From positions 2,637,011-2,701,010 of the forward strand of contig NZ_JBMSEB010000001.1 of assembly GCF_049446075.1 (NCBI RefSeq): 64,000 nt of DNA, in the 5' to 3' direction. A program made the translations under genes and the position numbers. Each line of letters begins with the position of its first letter. Positions within the stretch are counted from its first letter, which is position 1. Of this stretch, positions 26,025-34,612 are shown piece by piece. Origin of the DNA: Humibacter sp049446075 (GTDB lineage Bacteria; Actinomycetota; Actinomycetes; Actinomycetales; Microbacteriaceae). Below the pieces are notes generated by a model. That model made no database searches and had not been told where the DNA came from. It was given only the letters and a program-made list of their open reading frames with translations.

Positions 26025-27598
26025 CGGCTTTCGTTCCTCTCTCTCGATGCGAACTCGGTCGGTGCGAGTTCTGTCGGTGTCAGTTCTGCAGGTGTGAATT
26101 TGGTGGAGGTCACCTCATGCCCAGTTCTTCTGGGACCCGTCCGGTCGCCTGCCGCGGCCCGGCCGGCCCTCGGCACAGCGGAGATCTGGGCCGCAGGGCT
26201 CGCGTGCCTGCCCTCTGGCATGGCTCGCACGGCGGATGCCAGGCTCGGCACCGCGCGCAGGTTCGCCTCTCGGCGGGGCCGCGGCTCAACGACGTGCCGC
26301 TCGCCGTACGCGAGCGTCACGAGCTGGCCGCCCCACGACGCGGCGAGTCCGGGATCGAGGCGTCCGCCGTCTCGCGGATCCGCCGATTCCACCCACACGT
26401 GCGGCCGGAGCGACCGCAGCAAGGACTCGAACTCGGCCCTCGGGGCCAGCACCACCTCGTCGACGCACTCCAGAGCGAGCAGCGCCCGCTCGAGTGCCTC
26501 GATGCGCTGGTTCTCCACGGCGCTCGGCGTGCCCTCGATGCAGTCGATGACCAGCACGAGGGAGTCCCCGAGTGCCCGTGCGGCCAGGAACCGCCTGACG
26601 TCTTCTGGCGTGAGCGTGTCGCTGTCGCACGCCATCGCGACGATGACCCCGTGGCGTTCGCGCGCGGTGCTGACGGCTTCGGGCGCCGCGGATCCCGGTC
26701 CCGAGAACCGGGGCGCACGTTGAGTGCCGAGCGCGGAGACGCCGCCACGGGCAAGGAACAGTGCAGCGATGTCGGCAGCCGTCGCCACGGCGTCAGGGAG
26801 CGCCGCACCGGATGCCAGTGCCACGGCGAGCGCGGAGGAGAACCGGTCGCCTGCACCGCACGGATCCACCGCCGTCACCCGGGAGACCTGATGGATCGAC
26901 GGTGGAGCATCCAGCGCGTCGGCCAGCAGCACACCCATCTCGCCGAGCGTCACGGCGACGGGGCAGGCCCATTCTCCGCGGAGCACGCGCGCGGATCCTG
27001 CCGCGGCGGCTGCATCCTTTCCCTGCATCCCTGCGGCACGGATGGCTTCTGTGAGGTTGGGCGTGGCGACGGTCACGCCTGCCACGGGGCGACCGCCTCG
27101 TGGGTGCGGGTCCCACACCACAGGGATGTCGATGCTGCGCCGCGCGATCGCCCTGCGCAAGTCCGCATCATCGGCGAGCCCCCGCCCGTAGTCCGCGACG
27201 ACGATCACCTCCGCGTCTTCGATCGTCTCGATCATCTCGGGCGTCACGAGCGCGGGCGGCGCGTCGCCGCAGCCCTCGTCCATGCGTGCGAGGGGCCGTG
27301 TGCCGGCGAACAGCCTCGTCTTCACGGGCGTAGGGATGCCCGAGGGCGACGCGACGATGTTCGCGCCAGCAAGGCATCCGCGCACGTAGCCCGCGGCGTC
27401 GTCGTCGGAGAGCGTGGTCACGAGGTCGACGTCGTGCCCGTCGGCCAGCAGCATGCAGGCCACGAGGCCAGCGCCGCCTGCGCGGCGCACGATGGTCTGA
27501 ACGTCGACGACGGGCGCCGGGGCGTCGGCCAGCAGCCGCTCGGCCGTTCCGCGCACGTCGACGTCGAGCAGCGTGTCGCCAACGACGGTGATTCTCAT
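26021..27598 (-). CDS. HldE-like kinase with a degenerate nucleotidyltransferase domain
   Basis: A 525-residue paralogue of the nearby HldE. Residues 1-310 are a PfkB-type kinase with VVGDTLLDVDVRGTAERLL at the start and an intact catalytic DPCGAGDRFSSAL near 270. The second domain aligns with the HldE nucleotidyltransferase (ALGDSLVLVI, ALECVDEVVLAP, LRPHVWVES), but the position of the nucleotide-binding GCFDxxHxGH motif reads ACDSDTLTPED, so both His are lost. It should keep kinase activity only, or be regulatory. The C-terminus is a disordered tail with a pentapeptide repeat. It has 4-base overlaps with the gmhA-like gene before it and the SDR gene after it. Confidence 0.85.
   Translation of the reverse strand: MRITVVGDTLLDVDVRGTAERLLADAPAPVVDVQTIVRRAGGAGLVACMLLADGHDVDLVTTLSDDDAAGYVRGCLAGANIVASPSGIPTPVKTRLFAGTRPLARMDEGCGDAPPALVTPEMIETIEDAEVIVVADYGRGLADDADLRRAIARRSIDIPVVWDPHPRGGRPVAGVTVATPNLTEAIRAAGMQGKDAAAAAGSARVLRGEWACPVAVTLGEMGVLLADALDAPPSIHQVSRVTAVDPCGAGDRFSSALAVALASGAALPDAVATAADIAALFLARGGVSALGTQRAPRFSGPGSAAPEAVSTARERHGVIVAMACDSDTLTPEDVRRFLAARALGDSLVLVIDCIEGTPSAVENQRIEALERALLALECVDEVVLAPRAEFESLLRSLRPHVWVESADPRDGGRLDPGLAASWGGQLVTLAYGERHVVEPRPRREANLRAVPSLASAVRAMPEGRHASPAAQISAVPRAGRAAAGDRTGPRRTGHEVTSTKFTPAELTPTELAPTEFASRERNESR
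26049..26108 (-). repeat. Four 15-base tandem repeats coding a pentapeptide tail
   Basis: Four imperfect 15-base units (26049-26063, 26064-26078, 26079-26093, 26094-26108) lie at the 3' end of the HldE-like kinase gene. They encode KFTPA, ELTPT, ELAPT and EFASR. Confidence 0.75.
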
Positions 27599-28218
27599 GA
27601 TCTCGTCCTCTGCAATCGTTCGACCCGGCTGTCGAACACGCGGCACAGGGCATGGATGGCCACGAGCTGGCATTCCTGCACGTGTGCAGACGGGCCGTCG
27701 ATGGCGAGCACCTCGTCGCTCGCCGACGCCAGCGGGTTCGGGGCCGGGCCGGTCATGGCCCACACGAGTGCTCCGCACCAGTGCGCTGCGGCGGCCGCGG
27801 CGAGCAGGTTCTCGCTCGCGCCACTCGTGGAGAGCAGCAGCACGACGTCGCCGACCCGCGCGTGGGCCCGCACCTGCCTGGCGAACACCTCCTCGAACCC
27901 GTAGTCGTTGCCGATGGCCGTGATGCTCGAGGTCTCGGCATTCAGGGCAAGGGCGGAGAACGCGGGGCGGTCGTCCTGGAATCGCCCGACCAGCTCGGCG
28001 GTGAGGTGCTGTGCCTCGGCAGCCGACCCGCCGTTGCCCGCGACGAGCAGGCGTGCGCCGCCGTGCAGTCGGTTGGCGAGCTCGCTGCCCCAGGCGTCGA
28101 TGCGCGCTGCCTGGCCCTGCAGTGCCAGCAGCGACGGGGCCAGCGACTCGATGTGCTCCGCGGCGCCGCCCTGACGCAACCGGGACGCGCTACGAGTGGG
28201 CGCTTCGATGCTCGTCAT
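27595..28218 (-). CDS. gmhA: SIS-domain phosphoheptose isomerase-like protein
   Basis: A 207-residue SIS-domain protein that matches sedoheptulose 7-phosphate isomerase. The phosphosugar-binding and catalytic segment VAGNGGSAAEAQHLTAELVG, with the conserved Glu and His, is near residue 57. LLLSTSGASENLLAAA near 125 is the second sugar-phosphate loop. The C-terminal His (QLVAIHALCRVF near 190) corresponds to the catalytic His of GmhA. It would make D-glycero-D-manno-heptose 7-phosphate, the HldE substrate. ATGA overlaps join it to the GT4 gene upstream and to the HldE-like kinase downstream. Confidence 0.88.
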   Translation of the reverse strand: MTSIEAPTRSASRLRQGGAAEHIESLAPSLLALQGQAARIDAWGSELANRLHGGARLLVAGNGGSAAEAQHLTAELVGRFQDDRPAFSALALNAETSSITAIGNDYGFEEVFARQVRAHARVGDVVLLLSTSGASENLLAAAAAAHWCGALVWAMTGPAPNPLASASDEVLAIDGPSAHVQECQLVAIHALCRVFDSRVERLQRTRS

Positions 28219-29510
28219 CGGTAGCCACCCCCCGCAGCGCCTGCCGCGACCTTCGGTGTCGCGCCGACGGATGCCGTACCGCCGGTCGCGAAGGTCCTCG
28301 CGGGCGATGGCGCGGCCAGGTGCGCGTAGAGGTCGGCCGTGTCGGCCGCCACACGCTCCCAGGTGTACCTGGTGCGCACGCGCTCGCGCCCCGCTCGCCC
28401 GTACTCGGTCCGTGTCTCCGGGTCGGTGAGCAGGCGCTCGATCGCGGAAGCCGTGGCATCCGCGTCGAAGGGTGGCACCAGCAACCCCGTTCCCTCGTCG
28501 ACCACGGTGTCGCGCAGGCCGCCGACGGCTGCAGCCACGACGGGCACACCGCACGCCATGGCCTCGAGCGGCACGATGCCGAACGGCTCGTACCAGGGCG
28601 TGCACACCACGACATCGGCCGAGCGGTACCACCGGGGGAGCTCCGTCTGGTCGACCTGACCCATGAACCGCACCCGGTCGGCGACACCGGATGCCTTCGC
28701 ACTGTCGGCAAGACGCGCCACCTCCGGGTCCGCCTCGGACGCGCCACCCGAGCTGCCGAGCACCACGAGCTCGGCGTCGACGCCGTTCTTGACCAGCCGT
28801 GCGAGCGCGTCGATCACGATGTCGACGCCCTTGCGAGGTACGAGACGACCGACGCTGAGAATGCGCAGCCTGGCAGCCTTCGGCGCCTTCGGCCCCTTCG
28901 CGCTGAACGCTTTCGGGTCGACCCCGCACGGAATGACATGCACCTTTCCCGATGCGATGTCCATGCGGCCGAGCTCGAGCACCTCGTCGGTCGACGTAGC
29001 GACGATCGCCGCCGCACGGCTGCCGACGTGCGGCTCGAGCCAGCGCCGCGCGGTGGGTGACGTGTCGGCCGCGCCCTGGAACCGGCGCTTCACAGAACCG
29101 AGCGCGTGGAACGTGTGCACGACGGGGATGCGCGACGTCGGGATGCTCTCGACTGCGCCGAGGGCGGCGAGTCCGGACATCCAGAAGTGGCTGTGTACGA
29201 CATCGGGCGCCCCGCGCGTCTCCCAGTCGGCCGCGATGCCCTCGGCGAGCTGCGGCATGTAGGGCAGCAGGTCGTCTTTCGGGATGCGTGTTGCCGGCCC
29301 CGCGTCCACGTGCACCACGTAGACGCCAGGGGCTAGAGCCACGCGGTGGGCCAGCTGGGAGGAGTCGCGCCTGGTGTAGACGGTGACCTCGTGACCTTGC
29401 GCCGCGAGCGCTCTGCTGAGCGCGGCGACGTGCACGTTCTGCCCACCGGCATCCACGCTTCCGACGGATGCCAGGGGGCTGGCGTGTTCGGAAACCATGG
29501 CGATTCTCAC
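28215..29510 (-). CDS. Family 4 glycosyltransferase
   Basis: A 431-residue GT-B enzyme of family GT4. The N-terminal domain begins VRIAMVSEHASPLASVGSVD and has the GGQNVHVAALSRALAAQGHE loop of sucrose-synthase or MshA-like enzymes. The C-terminal donor site shows ILSVGRLVPRKGVDIVIDAL near residue 215 and the EX7E motif YEPFGIVPLEAMACGVPVV near 325. The GTG at 29510 overlaps the previous stop (GTGA). The Gly/Ala-rich tail of about 35 residues is probably disordered. The sugar donor is not known; the heptose context makes a role in the same glycan likely. Confidence 0.9.
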   Translation of the reverse strand: MRIAMVSEHASPLASVGSVDAGGQNVHVAALSRALAAQGHEVTVYTRRDSSQLAHRVALAPGVYVVHVDAGPATRIPKDDLLPYMPQLAEGIAADWETRGAPDVVHSHFWMSGLAALGAVESIPTSRIPVVHTFHALGSVKRRFQGAADTSPTARRWLEPHVGSRAAAIVATSTDEVLELGRMDIASGKVHVIPCGVDPKAFSAKGPKAPKAARLRILSVGRLVPRKGVDIVIDALARLVKNGVDAELVVLGSSGGASEADPEVARLADSAKASGVADRVRFMGQVDQTELPRWYRSADVVVCTPWYEPFGIVPLEAMACGVPVVAAAVGGLRDTVVDEGTGLLVPPFDADATASAIERLLTDPETRTEYGRAGRERVRTRYTWERVAADTADLYAHLAAPSPARTFATGGTASVGATPKVAAGAAGGGYR

Positions 29511-30610
29511 GATGGTGCTCCTTCCGTTGTGGGCCCGAAGTCCCTTGTGAAGCCGGCGCCGGGCCGGCGGTCGATCCGGCCCCCGCGTGAGCCGCGTGCG
29601 GCACCTGCCGCGCTCGGCTCCATGCGGCGCCGGTGAGGATGCCGCAGCCGCCAGGCTGCGACCGTGTCGTCGAGCACGGTGTTCCAGCGCTCGAGAAAGT
29701 TCTCCAACGCGTACGCCTGGCGCACGTGCTCCCTTCCTGCCTCGCCGAGCTCCCTGGCGCGCTCTGGCTCCGCCAGCAGCGTGGACGCCGCCGCCCGCAG
29801 CTCGTCCGGATTCGTAGACGTCACGCCTGTCCCAGGCGGCACCGCCCGCACCACTTCGGTGGTGGCAAGGGCGAGCACGGGCATCCCGAGATACATGGCC
29901 TCGAGCAGCGAGAGCCCGAGCGATGTCCACCGCACGGGATGCAGGTACGCGCGTCGCCGTGCCAGCTCGGTGTGCAGCCGGTCCGTCGGCAGGTCTCCGC
30001 TCGGCACCACCCCTGGATCGTCGATCGCCTCCGCCAGGCCGTCTGTCTTCATGCCGAACACGTGGACCGGCGCAAGGTCGGTGAACCTGGCGAGGAGGTC
30101 GGTTCCGGTGATGCGGCCTCGCCGCACTGGCTCGTTGATCACCGCGGCCAGGGCGTCGAGCTCGCCTGTGTAGCGGTGGCCTGGGTCGACGATGCCGTGC
30201 TCGATCACGGTCGTCGGCGCCATGCCGTTGTCCCAGAACAGCTCGTTGAAATGCGTCACGTGCACGATCGGGATGTCGCGCTGATCCGCCAGCGGATGCA
30301 CGCTGGCCACCGCGTGCGGTCGCGGCGCATTGTGTTCGAGGTAGAGCGCCGGCAGGTCGTGACCGGGTGTCCCGCCCAGCAGCCTGGCCGCCTCGGCGAG
30401 CTCGTCGGGCCGTTGCAGCACGACGACATCCGGCCGCTCCTGCCGCAACGACTCGGGGGCCACCTCGCGCGCGTTTGCGGGCCAGGAACGGCCACCACGG
30501 CCGAGTCCCCAGCCGTCGCGTTGCGGCGTGGCCGGCAGCAGATATTCGTGGTCGCCCTGCACGAAAGAGTTCATCCATCCGCCGTGCACGTGCCAGATCA
30601 AGATCTTCAC
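29507..30610 (-). CDS. Glycosyltransferase (GT4-like)
   Basis: A 367-residue GT-B type protein. It starts VKILIWHVHGGWMNSFVQGD, with a nucleotide-sugar site in ALYLEHNAPRPHAVAS near residue 98. The C-terminal part has RTSLGLSLLEA-type sequence (HPVRWTSLGLSLLEAMYLGM near 230), the place of the EX7E region of GT4 proteins. The usual glycine-rich donor loop is less clear, so the family call is less sure than for its neighbours. The GTG start overlaps the GT9 stop and its own stop overlaps the GT4 gene. The C-terminal 45 residues are Arg/Gly-rich. Confidence 0.8.
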   Translation of the reverse strand: MKILIWHVHGGWMNSFVQGDHEYLLPATPQRDGWGLGRGGRSWPANAREVAPESLRQERPDVVVLQRPDELAEAARLLGGTPGHDLPALYLEHNAPRPHAVASVHPLADQRDIPIVHVTHFNELFWDNGMAPTTVIEHGIVDPGHRYTGELDALAAVINEPVRRGRITGTDLLARFTDLAPVHVFGMKTDGLAEAIDDPGVVPSGDLPTDRLHTELARRRAYLHPVRWTSLGLSLLEAMYLGMPVLALATTEVVRAVPPGTGVTSTNPDELRAAASTLLAEPERARELGEAGREHVRQAYALENFLERWNTVLDDTVAAWRLRHPHRRRMEPSAAGAARGSRGGRIDRRPGAGFTRDFGPTTEGAPS

Positions 30611-31752
30611 GGCGCCACCGCCTCTCGCGCCCGGCCGCTCGACGGCACGACATGAGTGCGACCGCGGCTCCGCGGCCGGCGCAGCAGCTTCGGGGCCAGC
30701 CACAGGCAGGCATCCACCACCTGTGTGGTCGTGATGCCGGAGAGACACGGATGCCCGGGCACAGGGCAGACGCGGGCTCTGCTCCCAGCGCACGCGGCCT
30801 GCTGATCGCCGAGCAGCACGTGCGGTACACCGAACGGCGCCCACTTCACGGCGGGTACGACCGGCGAGAACAGGCTCACGACGGGTGTGCCCACGGCTGC
30901 CGCGAGGTGAGCCGGTCCGGTGTTGCCGCTGACGACGACCGCCGCTCCGGCGAGCACGCCCGCCAGTTCAGGCAGGTCGAGCTTCCCCCCGCGGTCCGTG
31001 CCTCCGTGCGCTGCGACGGCGGCGGTCAGCGGCCGCTCGTCACCGGTTCCCGTGACCACGACGTGCACGCCGAGTTCGATCAGGGCGGAGGCGACCGCCG
31101 CGTATCCCTCCTTCGTCCACGTGCGGGCCGGCGCCGTAGCCCCGGGATGCAGCACGACGTAGGGCTTGGGCATCCCCGTCGCCGCGACTGCACCGTGCAC
31201 GGACAGCAGGCCGGGGTCGGACTCGGGCAGGCGGAACCCGCACGCCTCGGCGATGCGCAGGGCTCGCTCCGCTTCCGGGATGCCCTCGGGCAGGTCGTCG
31301 CCCGGCTCGTCGCCCGGGCGCAGCCGCACGTCGAGCAGGGTGCCCGCGTAGTCGACCGATGCCCCGCCGATGCGCGGCACCCCGGCGAGCCTGAGCAGCA
31401 GCGCGAGGGGCAACGGCGACTGGTGGAACGAGGTGAGGATGACCGCCTCGTCGAATCCGTGTGTCGCGATGCTCTGCACGAGCTCGCGCGTGCTCTCCGC
31501 GTTGAGGTCGGGAGCATCTGCGCTGATCCAAGGGCAGTCCCACTCCATGACCTCCGCCACGCCAGGGAGCATGCCGGCGGCGGCGGATCCGCGTGGTGAG
31601 CACAGCATGGTGACCCGAGCGCCGGATGCCGCGACGGCGCGCACGGCGGGACCGGCGAGCAACACGTCGCCCATGCTGTCGAGGCGTGCGACGAGGATGT
31701 TCCGGCTGCTTCCGCCCTTCGGCGAGCTGTCCTTGATCGTGCCGGCCGTCAC
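30607..31752 (-). CDS. Family 9 glycosyltransferase (heptosyltransferase-like)
   Basis: A 381-residue GT-B enzyme. The acceptor domain starts ILVARLDSMGDVLLAGPAVR near residue 20, the characteristic GT9 opening with the GD pair. The donor domain has YVVLHPGATAPARTW near 205 and VVSGNTGPAHLAAAVGTPVV near 290. A Cys-containing C-terminal segment (CAGSRARVCPVPGHPC) is also seen in actinobacterial relatives. The GTG at 31752 overlaps the gmhB-like stop; the frame is open further upstream only as a shadow of that gene. It is one of three GT9 genes in this cluster and probably transfers heptose. Confidence 0.9.
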   Translation of the reverse strand: MTAGTIKDSSPKGGSSRNILVARLDSMGDVLLAGPAVRAVAASGARVTMLCSPRGSAAAGMLPGVAEVMEWDCPWISADAPDLNAESTRELVQSIATHGFDEAVILTSFHQSPLPLALLLRLAGVPRIGGASVDYAGTLLDVRLRPGDEPGDDLPEGIPEAERALRIAEACGFRLPESDPGLLSVHGAVAATGMPKPYVVLHPGATAPARTWTKEGYAAVASALIELGVHVVVTGTGDERPLTAAVAAHGGTDRGGKLDLPELAGVLAGAAVVVSGNTGPAHLAAAVGTPVVSLFSPVVPAVKWAPFGVPHVLLGDQQAACAGSRARVCPVPGHPCLSGITTTQVVDACLWLAPKLLRRPRSRGRTHVVPSSGRAREAVAP

Positions 31753-32405
31753 AGGGCGGCTCCAACCGGTGACAGCGGCCGCCCCGCTCTCGAGAACGCC
31801 AGCTCCACGGCCGTCGCGAGGTCGGGTGCCACGAGCTCGGCCGCGTCGACCTCCTCCTGCCTGGTCACCGGCGTAGGGACGAGCGCGGCCGACGCGCCCG
31901 CGGCGGCGGCGGCATCCACATCGCTGCCGATGTCGCCGATCACCAGGGTGCGGCGGGGATCGACGCCGAGGCGGGCCGTCGCGGCGAGAACGAGCCCGGG
32001 CGCCGGTTTGCGGCATCCGCAGTGGTCCTCGGGCACGTGCGGGCATACCTCCCACACGTCGAACGGCCCGATCAGGTCATCGATGGCGGCGTCGACGGCG
32101 CGCAACTGCTCGGGGGTGATGAGTCCTCTGCCGACGCCCGACTGGTTGGTGATGACGCCGACGAGAACGCCTGCCTCGCGCAGCCGGCGCACCGTCTCCA
32201 CGGCCGTCGGCATGGGCTCGACGCGGCTCGGATCGGCGTTGTACGGCAGGTTCACGACGAGGGTGCCGTCTCGGTCGAACAGCACGGCGTCGAACGGAAC
32301 GGCGGCCGGCTTCACACCTGTCGTCTCCGTGTTCGGCGTAGCTCTGCGACTTTCGGTCATGAAGGAGTAGTTCCCGCAGTAGCAGCGATGCAAACGCGTT
32401 TTCAC
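31749..32405 (-). CDS. gmhB: HAD-IIIA phosphatase, heptose 1,7-bisphosphatase-like
   Basis: A 218-residue HAD phosphatase of the histidinol-phosphatase/GmhB group. The catalytic motif is LFDRDGTLV near residue 41, motif II lies in GVITNQSGVGRG, and the zinc-binding loop is CPHVPEDHCGCRKPAPG near 120. Motif IV is VIGDIGSDVDAA. It would remove the 7-phosphate between the two HldE steps. It starts the large heptose operon. The GTG at 32405 has a good GGAG site; an ATG at 32360 gives a more family-like N-terminus but poor ribosome binding, so the true start is open. Confidence 0.87.
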   Translation of the reverse strand: MKTRLHRCYCGNYSFMTESRRATPNTETTGVKPAAVPFDAVLFDRDGTLVVNLPYNADPSRVEPMPTAVETVRRLREAGVLVGVITNQSGVGRGLITPEQLRAVDAAIDDLIGPFDVWEVCPHVPEDHCGCRKPAPGLVLAATARLGVDPRRTLVIGDIGSDVDAAAAAGASAALVPTPVTRQEEVDAAELVAPDLATAVELAFSRAGRPLSPVGAAL

Positions 32406-32474
32406 TACTTCTTCTCCTTCTCGAAGGATGCAAGGGCTGGACCGCTCGCACGCCCAGCCGACAACCTGTTATCC

Positions 32475-33470
32475 ATGCCGCCGATGCTGCGCTTCACCCC
32501 GCCCGACGACCGACCGATGCTCCTCGCGCTGCGCGCCCTCAAGCTGGGCGATCTGCTCGTCGCGGTGCCCGCGCTGAAGGCTCTCGCCCGCACGTTCGAC
32601 GACCACGCGCTCGTCTTCGCGGCGCCCGCTTGGCTCGAGCCCATCGCTCGCCTGGTTCCAGGCGTCGACGCCCTGCTACCCACCAGGGGCCTCGACGCCC
32701 CGATCCACCTCGAGCCGGGTACCGCGGACATCGCGGCGAACCTGCACGGCAACGGCCAGGAGAGCCGGTCGGCCATCGCCGCACTCGAAGCACGTCTGGT
32801 CATTCAGCACGCGAACGGTCCGGGCGGCGGAGGACCCGTCCCCGGCATGCCGGAGCGCCTCGACCCTCGCGAGCCGGACTGGGTCGACGGCATCAACGAA
32901 CGCGTGCGGTGGGCGAGGCTGGTGAACGCGTTCGGGGCGGATGCTCGCGACCCCGATGTAGGCATCCTCACCCCGAGCGAACCCGCGGTGGTGCCCGGTG
33001 CCGTCGTCATCCACGTCGGGGCGTTCTACGGCTCCCGGCAGTGGCCAGTCGACCGGTTCGCCGCAGTGGCGGCCGCCCTGCACGCGGAGGGCGAGCGAGT
33101 CGTCGTCACGGGCGGCGACGCCGATGTTCAGCGGGCAGAGGCCGTCGTGCGGGCCGCCGGGCTCCCGACTGATTCGATGCTGGCGGGATGCCTCACCCTC
33201 GACGGACTCGCCGCTCTGGTGGCGGCCGCGCGCCTCGTGGTCAGTGCCGACACGGGGGCCGCGCACCTGGCATCCGCGTACGGCACGCCCTCTGTGGTGA
33301 TCTTCGGCCCTGCGCCGGTGGAGGAGTGGGGTCCGCCGCCTGGTCCGCATGTCGCCCTCACCGACGCATCCGTTCGCCGAGGCGAGACGTTCGCGGCAGA
33401 GCCGGACCCCGCGCTGCTCGCCGTGACCGTCGACGACGTGCTCGCAGCGGCACACGGCCTGCTGGCCTGA
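32475..33470 (+). CDS. Family 9 glycosyltransferase, third copy
   Basis: A 331-residue GT9 protein, shorter than the other two. The N-terminal motif is LLALRALKLGDLLVAVPALK near residue 14. The donor domain has VVIHVGAFYGSRQWPVDRFA near 178, where the usual HPG is HVG, and VVSADTGAAHLASAYGTPSV near 255. It is divergent from the gmhB-led operon with a 70-base gap. The start is uncertain: ATG at 32475 and at 32484 are both possible and neither has a clear binding site. A heptose or related transferase role is inferred from family and place. Confidence 0.87.
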   Translation: MPPMLRFTPPDDRPMLLALRALKLGDLLVAVPALKALARTFDDHALVFAAPAWLEPIARLVPGVDALLPTRGLDAPIHLEPGTADIAANLHGNGQESRSAIAALEARLVIQHANGPGGGGPVPGMPERLDPREPDWVDGINERVRWARLVNAFGADARDPDVGILTPSEPAVVPGAVVIHVGAFYGSRQWPVDRFAAVAAALHAEGERVVVTGGDADVQRAEAVVRAAGLPTDSMLAGCLTLDGLAALVAAARLVVSADTGAAHLASAYGTPSVVIFGPAPVEEWGPPPGPHVALTDASVRRGETFAAEPDPALLAVTVDDVLAAAHGLLA

Positions 33471-33487
33471 CGAACCAAAGCGGGTAC

Positions 33488-33603
33488 CCCAACACGTTTT
33501 CAGGCCATACGGCCGGCCGTGCGCCCCCGATCCCAACACGTTTTCAGGCCATACGGCCGGCCGGCCACACAGTGTGGACGGGGGCGCGTATGGCCTGAAA
33601 AAG
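33488..33603. terminator. Repeated palindromic terminator between convergent genes
   Basis: A 31-base unit starting CCCAACACGTTTTCAGGCC occurs twice (33488-33518 and 33532-33562), 44 bases apart. An inverted copy of its TTTTCAGGCCATACG part lies at 33587-33601. Either direct copy can pair with the inverted one to form a 15-base stem ending in A/T runs on both strands, suited to stop transcription of the GT9 gene and of the sigma factor gene. Confidence 0.75.
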
Positions 33604-33618
33604 GGCGGCGGATCCGGG

Positions 33619-34443
33619 TTACGCGGCGAGCGAGTCCGGTTCGTCGAGCAGTGTGCGCAGGCGCGCGAGCGTCGAGGTGAGCAACCGTGACACCTGCATC
33701 TGGGTCACGCCGATCTCCTGCGCGATCTCCGACTGCGTGCGGTCTTCGTAGAAGCGCCGATAGATGATGAGACGCTCACGCGGCGGGAGCTTCAGGCAGG
33801 CGAGGCGCAGCGCCTGCACCCGTTCCGCGTGCTCGAGGGTGCGGTCTCCGGCGTCGAGCGTGTCGCCGAAGGTGGCGTGTTCGCCGCCGGTCAGCACCGG
33901 AGCATCGAGTGACAGCGGCCGCATGGCGCGACCGCAATTGATGGCCTCGTCGACCCGGTCGGCAGGTTGGCCGATGCGTTCGGCGATCTCTCCTCTGCTT
34001 GGTTCGCGTCCGAGCTGCTGCGCCATACGCGGCACCTCGTGCTCGACCGTCGACCGCAGCTCCTGCAGGGAGCGCGGCGGCCGAACGAACCAGGAGTTGT
34101 CGCGGAAGTGCCGCTTGATCTCGCCGGCGATGGTCGGCACGGCGAACGAGGCGAACTCGTCGGAACGAGTGGCGTCGAAACGCTCTGCAGCCTTCACCAG
34201 GCCGAGGTACGCGACTTGACGCAGGTCGTCGGCATCCTGCCTGCGGCCCGCGTAACGGTGGGCGATTGCGTCGGCCAGCTGAAGGTGGCGCACGACGAGC
34301 TCGTCCCGGTTCTGTCGGCTGCCGTCGGCATCCTGGCGCTGAATATCGCGGAATCGCTCGCTCGAGCGCTGCCGGCGCCGGATGCGCTCGGATGCCCGTT
34401 CGGTTTCGCGGCGAGCTGCGCGGGTGACGTGTCGTGGCGGCAT
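33619..34443 (-). CDS. SigB/SigF-class RNA polymerase sigma factor
   Basis: A 274-residue group 3 sigma factor. Region 2 runs from HLQLADAIAHRYAG to FASFAVPTIAGEIKRHFRD near residues 52-115, the hallmark of SigF/SigB proteins. Region 3 is around PSRGEIAERIGQPADRV. Region 4 contains QSEIAQEIGVTQMQVSRLL near the C-terminus, the -35 recognition helix. GAGGAG precedes the ATG at 34443; an upstream open frame lacks support. Such factors direct general stress or stationary-phase genes and are normally held by an anti-sigma factor, but no anti-sigma gene adjoins it here. Confidence 0.92.
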   Translation of the reverse strand: MPPRHVTRAARRETERASERIRRRQRSSERFRDIQRQDADGSRQNRDELVVRHLQLADAIAHRYAGRRQDADDLRQVAYLGLVKAAERFDATRSDEFASFAVPTIAGEIKRHFRDNSWFVRPPRSLQELRSTVEHEVPRMAQQLGREPSRGEIAERIGQPADRVDEAINCGRAMRPLSLDAPVLTGGEHATFGDTLDAGDRTLEHAERVQALRLACLKLPPRERLIIYRRFYEDRTQSEIAQEIGVTQMQVSRLLTSTLARLRTLLDEPDSLAA

Positions 34444-34612
34444 GGTGCTCCTCGCTCTCCATGGGGTGCTTTCGCACTCGGAATTCGCTGCCCGGACGGA
34501 ACAACAGCGACCCTTCGAAGCAACCACCGCCCCGCTGGGGGTAGAAGTGGTTGCCAAGAAGGAGAAGGAGGAGTAGTCAAGCCCTCCGGCGGCGCAGGGC
34601 CATCGGAGCAGT

